A stretch of DNA of 64,000 bases from contig CAHJWM010000030.1 in assembly GCA_903642325.1 (NCBI GenBank), forward strand, positions 1 through 64,000, in the 5' to 3' direction. Within the stretch, counting starts at the first letter, position 1, and every line of letters starts with the position of its first letter. A program made the position numbers and the translations under genes. This stretch comes from Myxococcales bacterium (GTDB lineage: Bacteria > Myxococcota_A > Polyangia > Polyangiales > Polyangiaceae). The notes beneath the pieces are model-generated. The model saw only the letters and a program-made list of their open reading frames with translations, ran no database searches and had not been told where the DNA came from. Positions 1 through 7,832 of this stretch are shown here, one piece after another.

Positions 1-1
1 C

Positions 2-1186
2 AGCGGCGCGGGCGGCAGCGCCTTCGCCATGAGCGGGGCGAGCGGAATCGCAGGCTCCCCGGCGAACGGCGGAATCGCCGGCGGTGAGCCCGGCGGATCC
101 GTAGGCGGTTCAGCCGGGACCGTCGTTGCGAGCGGCGCAAGCGGAACCGGCGGCGCGAGCGGAATCGGCGGCGCGAGCGGAACCGGCGGCGCGAGCGGGA
201 GTAGCGGTGCTGGCGGCGGCAGCGACAGCATCACGAAGGTGCTCCCGACCAAGGGCTGCGGCCAGGACCCCGGTCAGGCCGACGAGATCGCAGTCAAAGC
301 CACGGTCTTGACGATGGGTACAAAGGACGCCAACTGCGCGGACAGCAAAAATTGCGGGCCGTGGTCCTACACGCGCGAGTACTACGTCACGTTGCCCAAG
401 GGTTACGACAAGAGCAAGGCTTACCCCATCGTCCTGCAAGGCAGCGGCTGCGGCGGCGATGGTAGGGGGGTCTATTCCCTAAACGGCCTAGGTCAGCCGC
501 TGGCGAACAACAGCGTGATCGGAGTCGGCCTGTCTCCCCCGCCGCTCGCCATCGATCACGTGGTCGAGCCTGGCCCGGGCGGTGCGAGCTCGGGCTCGGG
601 CTTGCGCTGTTTCGACGACAAGGAGGGGGACGACTCCGTCGATTGGAACTTTTACGAAGTGCTGTACGACAAGTTGGCGGACAAACTGTGCTTCGATCGC
701 AATCGCGTGTTCGCGGCCGGCTTCAGCACCGGCGCCTGGTTCACGAACGAGCTGGGCTGCAAATACGCGGGCGATGCCAAGCGACCCGTGCGCGGCATCA
801 TGCCAAACACCGGTGGCTTACCCGACAATCCGGCGTACGCGCCGACCTGCACCAAGAGCCCTATGGCCGGCATGTGGGTGCACGAGGACGGGGACGTGAA
901 TAACCCCTGGGCCAATAACAAGCTTGCCATCAAGCGCGCCATGGCCGTCAACGGTTGCACGATTGGGACTTCCTATGACGACCCGCTGCTAGAGCTCGTT
1001 GATTTTCCGATCGGCGGCGGCAACCCCGCGAGCACTTGTAAAAAGATCGTGGGCTGTCCGGAGCTGTACCCGCTCGTCGTCTGCCTCATCCACGGCACGC
1101 AACACGTGGGCCACGAAAGCATCGTCAACCCCGGCTTTGCCACGTTCTTGAAGCTGTTCGAGGCCGCTCCCTTCTTGACCCAGTGA
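2..1186 (+). CDS. Secreted esterase, PHB-depolymerase-like alpha/beta hydrolase (5' end outside window)
   Basis: The frame is open to the left edge of the window, so the start and signal peptide are missing; the first ATG visible is at 29. The first ~65 residues visible are a Gly/Ala/Ser-rich linker, as found after lipoprotein signals in myxobacteria. The rest resembles the secreted polyhydroxybutyrate-depolymerase/feruloyl-esterase group: an entry strand around YYVTLPKGYD, a nucleophile elbow GFSTG with Ser at residue 233 (counted from the ATG at 29), and a C-terminal HVGH that would supply the catalytic His. Several Cys probably form disulfides, which fits export. The substrate cannot be read from the sequence. 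It ends 45 bp before the convergent histidine-kinase gene. Confidence 0.75.
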   Translation, partial: SGAGGSAFAMSGASGIAGSPANGGIAGGEPGGSVGGSAGTVVASGASGTGGASGIGGASGTGGASGSSGAGGGSDSITKVLPTKGCGQDPGQADEIAVKATVLTMGTKDANCADSKNCGPWSYTREYYVTLPKGYDKSKAYPIVLQGSGCGGDGRGVYSLNGLGQPLANNSVIGVGLSPPPLAIDHVVEPGPGGASSGSGLRCFDDKEGDDSVDWNFYEVLYDKLADKLCFDRNRVFAAGFSTGAWFTNELGCKYAGDAKRPVRGIMPNTGGLPDNPAYAPTCTKSPMAGMWVHEDGDVNNPWANNKLAIKRAMAVNGCTIGTSYDDPLLELVDFPIGGGNPASTCKKIVGCPELYPLVVCLIHGTQHVGHESIVNPGFATFLKLFEAAPFLTQ

Positions 1187-1231
1187 GCGGCGCAGCGCGA
1201 GCACGCACGATGAATCGCCGTGTCGCGCCGA

Positions 1232-2647
1232 TCAGCCCTCCGTTGCGCTCGCTCGCGCGCTGAAAGGCACGCCGGTGGGGGGCATCGGCAGCCACGCGCG
1301 AAACGTGCTGCCTTTGCCGGCCACGCTTTCGACCTCGATATTCCCGCCGTGTGCTTCGAGGATGCGCTTGGCCAGGGTCAGCCCCAAGCCGACACCGCCC
1401 GTGCCTCGCGAGCGGCTACGCTCGCCGCGAAAGAAGGCCGTGAACACGCGCGGCAAATCTTCGCCCGGAATTCCCATTCCCTGATCGGAGACCTCGAAGC
1501 AAGCGCGGTCACCGATTTGCGAGACGCTGAGTGAGATTGTCGTATTGGGGTCGGGAGAATATTTATGCGCATTTTCGAGCAGGTTGTCGAGGACCCTGCG
1601 CAGCAGCACCGGATCGGCGCGCGCCATCGTCGGGGTATCGGTGAATTGCGCGTTGAATGGCCGAGCTGGGTGATTCGAGCGAAAGCGAGCGGCCGCCCGC
1701 TCGCCGATGGTCTGCGGTGCGATTTCTTCGAGGTGCAGCGCAAACCCCGCGCTCGGTGCAATGCCGTCGACGAGCTCGAAGCGCGCGGCCGTGAGCACGT
1801 CGTTGAACAGCGTTTCGAGCTCCGTCAAATCGACGGCAATTTCAGACAACGAGCCGCGCACCGCCTCGGCGTCACCTTCGCCCGCGATCTCGAGGGCTAC
1901 GCGGATGCGAGCGAGCGGCGTGCGCAGCTCATGAGCAACGTTGGCGAGTAGCTCCTTTTCGTTCTGGAGCAAACGTTGAATGCGTTCGGCCATGTCGTCG
2001 AAGGCGCGCGCGACATCGCCGACTTCGTCATTGCGCTCGAGCTCGCTCCGCGCTCGTAAGTCGCCTCGACCGAGCGAGATCGCGACCCGCGATAACTGGG
2101 AAAGCGGTCGAGCGATCCAGCGGGCCGTCAGAAAGGCGCCCGCGCCCAGCACCAGCATGCCGGAAATCATGGTCAGAACCAGCGGCAATGGGCTTGGTTT
2201 CGGATGCTCGAAGCGCACTACTAGCAGGCAACCTTGGCCATCGAGCTCGAAGCGCGCGAACGTGTCCGGCGAGTGTCCATGCGGCCCATTGAAATGAGGA
2301 TGCGGGTTCGAAAACGGCGGGGCGTTAGCCTCCGGAGGGTGAGGCTCGAGCTCTTCTGGGGGCCAGGCTGCCCCCAAGCGCGGCGGCGGCAAGGCCGGCA
2401 CGACGTTACTGATCAACAGCCGCTCACGCTCGTCGTATAACGAGACTAGGAGCTTATCGCGCGCGCGCAGCTCTTGCAGCTCGCGGGCGAGCGCCGCTCG
2501 ATCGTTGGCGAAGGGTCTGAGGCGCGCATGCAGAGTCTGCATGTCCCAGCGTCCGGGCAGGTGGGCCATCACGAAGCCGATAATCGACGCACACAACACC
2601 ACGAGCGAGAATTGAACCGCCCCTACGGTGTACAGCCGCCCAAACAA
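1232..2647 (-). CDS. Sensor histidine kinase of an OmpR-type two-component system
   Basis: Membrane histidine kinase of 471 residues: TM1 about 9-30, a periplasmic segment about 31-153, TM2 about 155-178, HAMP about 179-231, HisKA with phospho-accepting His239 in the HELRTP motif, and a HATPase domain with N-box Asn around 355-359, G1 DQGMGIPG and G2 GVGLGLTLAKR. The periplasmic part has a His/Pro-rich stretch at residues 101-127. The start is TTG at 2647, the first start codon after the response-regulator stop, which lies 22 bp upstream in the same frame. Kinase and regulator therefore form one transcription unit, regulator first. The layout resembles CpxA/RstB-type sensors. The stimulus is unknown. 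Confidence 0.93.
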   Translation of the reverse strand: MFGRLYTVGAVQFSLVVLCASIIGFVMAHLPGRWDMQTLHARLRPFANDRAALARELQELRARDKLLVSLYDERERLLISNVVPALPPPRLGAAWPPEELEPHPPEANAPPFSNPHPHFNGPHGHSPDTFARFELDGQGCLLVVRFEHPKPSPLPLVLTMISGMLVLGAGAFLTARWIARPLSQLSRVAISLGRGDLRARSELERNDEVGDVARAFDDMAERIQRLLQNEKELLANVAHELRTPLARIRVALEIAGEGDAEAVRGSLSEIAVDLTELETLFNDVLTAARFELVDGIAPSAGFALHLEEIAPQTIGERAAARFRSNHPARPFNAQFTDTPTMARADPVLLRRVLDNLLENAHKYSPDPNTTISLSVSQIGDRACFEVSDQGMGIPGEDLPRVFTAFFRGERSRSRGTGGVGLGLTLAKRILEAHGGNIEVESVAGKGSTFRAWLPMPPTGVPFSARASATEG

Positions 2648-2668
2648 TCCCGGCGCGCTGGCGCTCTT

Positions 2669-3385
2669 TCATGTGTCGTCGGGCGCGAGCATGTAGCCTG
2701 CCCCGCGGATCGTCTTTAGATAGCGCGGGTTCTTCGGGTCACGCTCGAGCTTGTGACGCAAGCGCGAGATGTGTACGTCGATCGAGCGATCGAATGCCTC
2801 GTCCGCGGAGCCATGCACGAGCTCTAGAAGCTGCTCGCGCGCGAGCACCCGACCGGCCCGCTCGGCGAGCACGCGCAGTAGCGCAAATTCATGCGTCGTG
2901 AGCGCCAGCCGCGCCCCATTCAGGGTCGCCTCCATGGTCGCGCTGTCGACGACCAAGGCGCCGAGCTCGATGCGCGGAGTGGCCGGGCCGGTTTTGCCAC
3001 GCGCGCGGCGCGCCTGCGCACGAATCCGCGCCAAGAGCTCGCGCGACGAAAAGGGCTTGCTCATGTAGTCGTCCGCCCCGCCCTCGAGGCCCATCACCCG
3101 GTCGGCTTCCTCACCGCGCGCGGTGACCATGATGATGGGCACGGCGACCCGTTCGCGAAGCTTGCGACACACCTCGTGACCGTCGGCTCCCGGCAGCATG
3201 ATGTCGAGCAACACGACATCCGGACGTGCGCGCAGCACCTCGGTCAGCGCTTGGTCGCCGCGCGCGACCACGCTGACCTCGACGCCATGCGAGCGCAGGT
3301 ATTGCGCGGTGAGCCGCGCCAGGCGTTCGTCGTCTTCGACGTACAGCACGCTCAAGTGTTCGATGGGTTCTTCGGAGACGCTCAT
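2669..3385 (-). CDS. OmpR/PhoB-family response regulator
   Basis: A receiver domain (acidic pair at residues 18-19, phospho-acceptor Asp61 in LLDIMLPG, conserved Lys109 in SKPF) is joined to a C-terminal winged-helix DNA-binding domain at about 140-235. It is the partner of the histidine kinase encoded just downstream. I chose the ATG at 3385, giving 238 residues. An ATG at 3412 and a longer open frame to 3541 exist, but the extra residues do not resemble the family and no good ribosome binding site separates the options. It probably activates or represses envelope genes in response to the kinase signal; its targets are not evident. Confidence 0.93.
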   Translation of the reverse strand: MSVSEEPIEHLSVLYVEDDERLARLTAQYLRSHGVEVSVVARGDQALTEVLRARPDVVLLDIMLPGADGHEVCRKLRERVAVPIIMVTARGEEADRVMGLEGGADDYMSKPFSSRELLARIRAQARRARGKTGPATPRIELGALVVDSATMEATLNGARLALTTHEFALLRVLAERAGRVLAREQLLELVHGSADEAFDRSIDVHISRLRHKLERDPKNPRYLKTIRGAGYMLAPDDT

Positions 3386-3930
3386 AGCTGGCGAGGATTG
3401 CACTCCTTGCATCTTGAGTCCGCCATACTGAGCCCGCATTTCGTTGTTATGTCGGATTATTAAGCGGAACCTTCGCCCGCGGTCGCGACGAACCTGCCGA
3501 TCCTGGGCTTGGAGCTCGGAACACGTGACTCGGCGAGGCAAGTGTCTGCGACTCGCCTGCGCATCCGCTAATTCGGGCCCGCTTTTCGCGCCGCGAGCTG
3601 CAGTAGTGCCTGGCGAGCGCCCCCCACCAGCCGCATCGCCCGGGTGCTGCGGGTCGTGCGTCTATGTCAGCGGCCCGCCGTCTCGGCCCTCTTAGTGCTC
3701 GCCGTTTTACGGGAGCGCGATGCGGCCGGGTACCGCTTCCCCGCTTCTGCGCTCGCGTCCGCTCCACCGATCGAAACGCTCGACTGGGCATGGCACGTGT
3801 TGCGGGTGTGGCCGGGCAACGTGTCGGGGCCCTCGCGCACCGCCCTCGACACTGAGCTTATCGCGGGTTTTCTGCGGCTATTCGCCGGGGCTTTGCGCGG
3901 CTCGATTGCCTCTGTTAGTCGGACCCGGTC
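3386..3930. other. Intergenic region between divergent regulator and pdxA
   Basis: About 545 bp separate the minus-strand response regulator from plus-strand pdxA. Several overlapping GC-rich open frames cross it, but none has a recognisable domain or consistent coding character. It presumably holds the two divergent promoters. I could not assign a convincing -35/-10 pair. Confidence 0.5.
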
Positions 3931-4950
3931 ATGCCGCGCGTCGCTGCTGCTGCTTCGAACTCTGACTGGCTGGTGGTGTCAGTGGGCTGTCCGTGCGGCA
4001 TCGGGCCCGAGGTATCAGTGAAAGCGGCTTCTAAGGTTCGGGGCACCGTGCTCGTCGGCGATTTCGAGCTACTGCAGGAGGCCGCGGAGCTCGTGCGCGT
4101 GCCAAGAGCGCGGCTAGTGAGGTTCGAGGGTCACTTGACTGATCCGCGGGCCATTTACGTGCACAGTGTGGGCTCGAAGCTCGGCCGGCGCGACCGCAAG
4201 CCCGGTAAGCCCACCGCTGAATCGGGCGCAGCCCAGCTCTCTTACATCAACGAAGCCTACCGGTTGACGAAGGCCGGGCCAGGGCGCGCGCTGGTTACGG
4301 GGCCAGTGAGCAAAGCCGCCATCGCTCACTCTGGGGCGCCTGGCTCGCGACACTTCTTGGGTCATACCGAGTGGCTGCGCGATCTCGATCAGGCGCCGTT
4401 GAGCGTGATGTGCTTTGCCGCAGAATCGCTGGTCACCAGCCTGGTGACGACGCACCTGCCAATCGCGAATGTGCCGAGCGCGCTCACGCCTCGCGCAGTG
4501 AGCGACGCCACATTTCATCTAGGCGAGCTGCTTTTGGCACTGGGAAAGCAGCGGCCCGCCGTGGCGGTCTGCTCGCTGAATCCGCACGCTGGCGAAAGCG
4601 AGCTGCTCGGTCAAGAAGAGCGGCGGGCAATCGTGCCCGGGATCCGCTTGGCCGAACGGCGTCTTGGCCGGCGCGTGCGGGTGTTGGGTCCGCTCGGCGC
4701 CGAGACCGCGTTTCGCAAAGCGGCCGCGGGCGTGTACCAAGGGGTGGTGGCGATGTATCACGACCAGGCCACGATCCCGATGAAGCTCGTGGCGTTCGGC
4801 GATGCCGTCAACGTGACCATGGGCTTGTCGATCGTACGCACGAGCGTAGACCACGGCACCGCCTATGACATTGCCTGGCGCGGCGTCGCCGAAGCCGACG
4901 GCATGCGCGCGGCCCTGGAGCTCGGCCGCCGTTTGCTTTCGAGTCGTTGA
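3931..4950 (+). CDS. pdxA: 4-hydroxythreonine-4-phosphate dehydrogenase (PdxA family)
   Basis: PdxA oxidises 4-phosphooxy-threonine in DXP-dependent pyridoxal 5'-phosphate synthesis, using NAD(P) and a divalent metal in a cytoplasmic dimer. The 339-residue length is normal. Metal-binding His are seen in GHTE (145), TTHLP (175) and YHDQ (277); TGPVSKAA and RTSVDHGTAYD are also typical. One oddity: the N-terminal signature reads GCPCGIGPE instead of the usual GDPAGIGPE, so Cys20 replaces a conserved Asp. PdxA-like paralogues acting on other substrates exist, so the biosynthetic role is likely but not certain. The stop codon overlaps the start of the downstream DNA methyltransferase (TGATG), so the two are translationally coupled. 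Confidence 0.88.
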   Translation: MPRVAAAASNSDWLVVSVGCPCGIGPEVSVKAASKVRGTVLVGDFELLQEAAELVRVPRARLVRFEGHLTDPRAIYVHSVGSKLGRRDRKPGKPTAESGAAQLSYINEAYRLTKAGPGRALVTGPVSKAAIAHSGAPGSRHFLGHTEWLRDLDQAPLSVMCFAAESLVTSLVTTHLPIANVPSALTPRAVSDATFHLGELLLALGKQRPAVAVCSLNPHAGESELLGQEERRAIVPGIRLAERRLGRRVRVLGPLGAETAFRKAAAGVYQGVVAMYHDQATIPMKLVAFGDAVNVTMGLSIVRTSVDHGTAYDIAWRGVAEADGMRAALELGRRLLSSR

Positions 4951-7052
4951 TGGACAGCCGCGAGTCGCAGCTCGCGCTGTGCTTTCATCGGCGCGCCCGG
5001 CGCGCGCTGCTCGCTACGCTCGCGTTCCTGAATGCGCCAGGAACGAGCCGCGCAAAACAAAGCCGAATGCTCGAGGCCGAAGTGATCCACGAAGCACTGA
5101 TCGCCTCCGTGCTACGCTTCGTGGTGCTGATGCTCGGCCGCGCCCGCGGCCTATTCACACGCCCCGAGGATGTTGCGCAGGGCCGGCTGTTCGTCGTGAA
5201 GAGCCTGGAGCTGGAGCTGCAGCCTGATCACTCCGCGGGCGGGCCGGGCTGGAAATTCCCGCCGCTTTTAGCAGGAGCCGAGGCGGCGTTCCGAGCCGAG
5301 CTCACCGACGGGCTAGCGGCCGACGGCGTGGATTTGGCGGCTTGCCCCGCGGAGCTCGTCGGCAACTTGTACGAGCTGCTCATGAGTGAGGGGTTATGTC
5401 GCAACGAGCACGGCATCCTCGGGTTATCGGCCGGCACGAAGCGCAAGCAAACGGGCACCTTCTTCACGCCGCGCGCCTTGACCGAGGTCGTCGTCGCCCG
5501 CGCGCTTGGGCCCCTCGAACGCCAACTCCAGCGCGGGTCGCACGGCACGCACGACTTCGTGAAAGCCTTTCGCGTCTGCGATCCGGCGGTGGGTGGCGGA
5601 GCTTTCTTGGTCGAGGTCGCGCGCGCCCTCGCCGCACGGGACGGCGTGCCGGCGGACGGCGCGAGGCGGCATGCGATCGTGACGCGCGTACTGCATGGCG
5701 TAGACATCAATCCCACCGCGGTTGCGGTCGCGGAGGCTGCGCTGTGCCTATTCGCCGAGGACCCGCGCTTGCCTTTGCACGAGGCCGGGCGAAATCTGCG
5801 TGTCGGCGATGCTTTGATTGGCGCGCCATTTTCGCTCACTGGCTCGCGCACGAGTTTGCCTGCAGCCGGCGCTCACGGCCCCGAGCTCGATTTTCCGCGG
5901 GCATTTCCCGAGGTATTCGCGCAAGGTGGCTTCGACTTGGTGATCGGCAACCCGCCCTGGGTAGCGTACGCGGGCCGCGCAGCAAAGCCGCTCGCGCCGG
6001 CGCGCAAAGCCTATTTGACCGCCCACTACACGACGCTCAAAGGTTATCCAACCTTACACGGGTTGTTCGTCGAGCGCGCCTTGCGCATCGCTCCACACGG
6101 CACCGTGGCCCTCGTACTTCCGAGTCCGATCGCCGATCTCGACGGCTATCGAGCCGTTCGTCGTGCCGTACGCGCGAGTCATACACCGTGCGAGCCGATG
6201 CTCGAGTTCGGGCAAGACGCGTTCGAGTCGGTGACTCAGCCCTGCTTTGCGCTGATCGCCGAGGCCAGCGCGGGCCACGCCGGCGATCACGCGGCCAGTG
6301 CGCTGCCGTTTCGGCTCGCCGAACGCCAGCGCGCGGGTGCTCGAGCGGCCGAGGTCGAAGCGCCTGATGTATTGGAACGGGTTGGCCGCCTGCCCGCATT
6401 TCCGCGCGAGCTTTTCGGCGAAATGGGGTTTCAGACCGCTGGCGGCGTAGCCGCGAGCCTGCTCTTGAAGGCGTCCTTGCCCGACGCGCGCCACGTGTAT
6501 CCATTGCTCCAAGGGCGTGATGTGCGTGAGTTCACCGAGGGGGAGCCACGCCTCTTTCTCGCTCCGGACCGCGAGGCATTGGCCCGGGCACGCTGTCGTT
6601 TGCGCGACCGAGACGATTACGGCCGGGTGCGCTTCGTGATTCGCCAGACGGCTCGCTATCCGATCGCGGCCTTGCACCGCGGATTGCCCTTTCGTAATTC
6701 TTTGTTGGCGGGCTTCGAGCTCGAAGGGCTGCCCCCCGCGCTGATGGTTGGGCTGTTGAACAGCTCATTGTATCGCGCGCTTCATCTGGCGGCGCGGCGC
6801 GACGCCCGCCAGGCCGTCTTTCCGCAGGTCAAGATTGCGCATTTGCGCGCGCTTCCGCGGCCGCCCGCCGATTCTGCGTTGCACGCGCAGATCGCTGACC
6901 TGACCACCGAGCTCACGCGCCTCGGGGTCGAAACCGCGCGTCTCGAGCGTTTAGACGCCGCGGTATTTCGGTTGTTCTCGGTGAGCTCCTCCGCTGCGAC
7001 GGAAGTCATGCAGTTTTTGCGGGCACGGGCCGCGCCCTCTCGAACGCCCTGA
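4950..7052 (+). CDS. N6-adenine DNA methyltransferase, Eco57I/TaqI-like, with target-recognition region
   Basis: Class I SAM-dependent DNA methyltransferase of 700 residues. Motif I (SAM binding) is DPAVGGGAF from Asp211; the catalytic motif IV is NPPW at 334-337, the form used by N6-adenine methylases. Upstream of motif I is the typical SAGTKRKQTGTFFTP region. After the catalytic domain, residues ~470-660 look like a TaqI_C/type IIG specificity domain. The N-terminal ~130 residues show no clear PD-(D/E)XK nuclease motif by eye, so it may be an orphan methylase rather than a complete type IIG enzyme. Its ATG overlaps the pdxA stop by one base. No separate restriction endonuclease is recognised nearby. 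Roles in restriction-modification, BREX-like defence or epigenetic regulation are all possible. Confidence 0.85.
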   Translation: MDSRESQLALCFHRRARRALLATLAFLNAPGTSRAKQSRMLEAEVIHEALIASVLRFVVLMLGRARGLFTRPEDVAQGRLFVVKSLELELQPDHSAGGPGWKFPPLLAGAEAAFRAELTDGLAADGVDLAACPAELVGNLYELLMSEGLCRNEHGILGLSAGTKRKQTGTFFTPRALTEVVVARALGPLERQLQRGSHGTHDFVKAFRVCDPAVGGGAFLVEVARALAARDGVPADGARRHAIVTRVLHGVDINPTAVAVAEAALCLFAEDPRLPLHEAGRNLRVGDALIGAPFSLTGSRTSLPAAGAHGPELDFPRAFPEVFAQGGFDLVIGNPPWVAYAGRAAKPLAPARKAYLTAHYTTLKGYPTLHGLFVERALRIAPHGTVALVLPSPIADLDGYRAVRRAVRASHTPCEPMLEFGQDAFESVTQPCFALIAEASAGHAGDHAASALPFRLAERQRAGARAAEVEAPDVLERVGRLPAFPRELFGEMGFQTAGGVAASLLLKASLPDARHVYPLLQGRDVREFTEGEPRLFLAPDREALARARCRLRDRDDYGRVRFVIRQTARYPIAALHRGLPFRNSLLAGFELEGLPPALMVGLLNSSLYRALHLAARRDARQAVFPQVKIAHLRALPRPPADSALHAQIADLTTELTRLGVETARLERLDAAVFRLFSVSSSAATEVMQFLRARAAPSRTP

Positions 7053-7143
7053 GCGGAGCAACGGCCCTGCGGCACCTGCCATTCGTAGGTGAGCCACCGA
7101 TGAGGTCCTCTCGAAGCCCGAGAACCTCTGCTAATGAAGAGCG

Positions 7144-7815
7144 GTGTACCCCGGGCAGGACAAGCTACTGCGAGTCACTACCGGTGACCACGGGCCACTC
7201 GTGGTGCTTCTGCATGGCTTTGCCGGCGGTCCCGAGGATTTGGAGCCATTCGCTCGGTCGATGGGCGTGCCGGGGCGGTTCATTTTTCCGAGCGGCTTCA
7301 TCGACCTGGCGGCTCATGGTCGGCCGGGGCGAGCGTGGTGGCCAAGCGACGGCTCGGCGCGCGAACAGGCAATGCGTGACGGCGCGGCCCGCGACCTGTC
7401 TGACTTCGAACCGCCAGGGCTTGGCTTTGCGCGCGACGAGCTGAATGCGTTGCTCGATGCGCTATCGGCCGAAGCAGGACCAAGCCCGCTAATTTTAGGC
7501 GGATTTTCGCAAGGAGCCATGCTCGCTTTCGATCTCGCGCTCAACAGTCGGCGAGCCCTGTCGGCCGTTGTGCAGCTCTCGGGTGCCCGCATCGCCCAGC
7601 GGCGGTGGAACCCACTGCTCGTGCGGCGAGCGGGCACGCGCGCGTTCATCAGTCATGGTCGCAGTGACCCGGACCTGGCATTTTCAGCCGCCACACGCTT
7701 TGGTGCAGATCTGCGGACCGCGGGCTGGGGGCTCGAGTTCTGTGCGTTCGACGGCGGACATGAGGTGCCACTCGTGGCGTTGCGCGCGCTGAAACGGTTT
7801 TTGCTCAGCTTGTGA
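7144..7815 (+). CDS. Small carboxylesterase/phospholipase-type alpha/beta hydrolase
   Basis: Single-domain serine hydrolase of 223 residues. It has the oxyanion strand VLLHGFAGGPEDL, the nucleophile elbow GGFSQGAM (Ser122), an Asp in SHGRSDPD and a His in GGHEVP, all arranged as in the phospholipase/carboxylesterase (YpfH/EstB-like) family. There is no signal peptide, so it is probably cytoplasmic. The start is GTG at 7144; an in-frame stop at 7135-7137 excludes a longer form. It follows the methyltransferase by 91 bp in the same direction and is convergent with the GH2 gene, whose stop lies 6 bp away. The natural substrate is unknown. Confidence 0.85.
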   Translation: MYPGQDKLLRVTTGDHGPLVVLLHGFAGGPEDLEPFARSMGVPGRFIFPSGFIDLAAHGRPGRAWWPSDGSAREQAMRDGAARDLSDFEPPGLGFARDELNALLDALSAEAGPSPLILGGFSQGAMLAFDLALNSRRALSAVVQLSGARIAQRRWNPLLVRRAGTRAFISHGRSDPDLAFSAATRFGADLRTAGWGLEFCAFDGGHEVPLVALRALKRFLLSL

Positions 7816-7832
7816 CGGCCCTAGCCGGCCGT
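7815..7832. terminator. Short hairpin between convergent genes
   Basis: A six-base perfect stem (ACGGCC / GGCCGT) with a six-base loop lies between the esterase stop and the GH2 stop, overlapping both gene ends. There is no T-run, so its role as a bidirectional terminator is only a suggestion. Confidence 0.25.

Noticed and set aside
3644-4021. 125-codon plus-strand open frame before pdxA
   Set aside because: Overlaps the pdxA start in another frame; a hydrophobic stretch is present but nothing supports coding.
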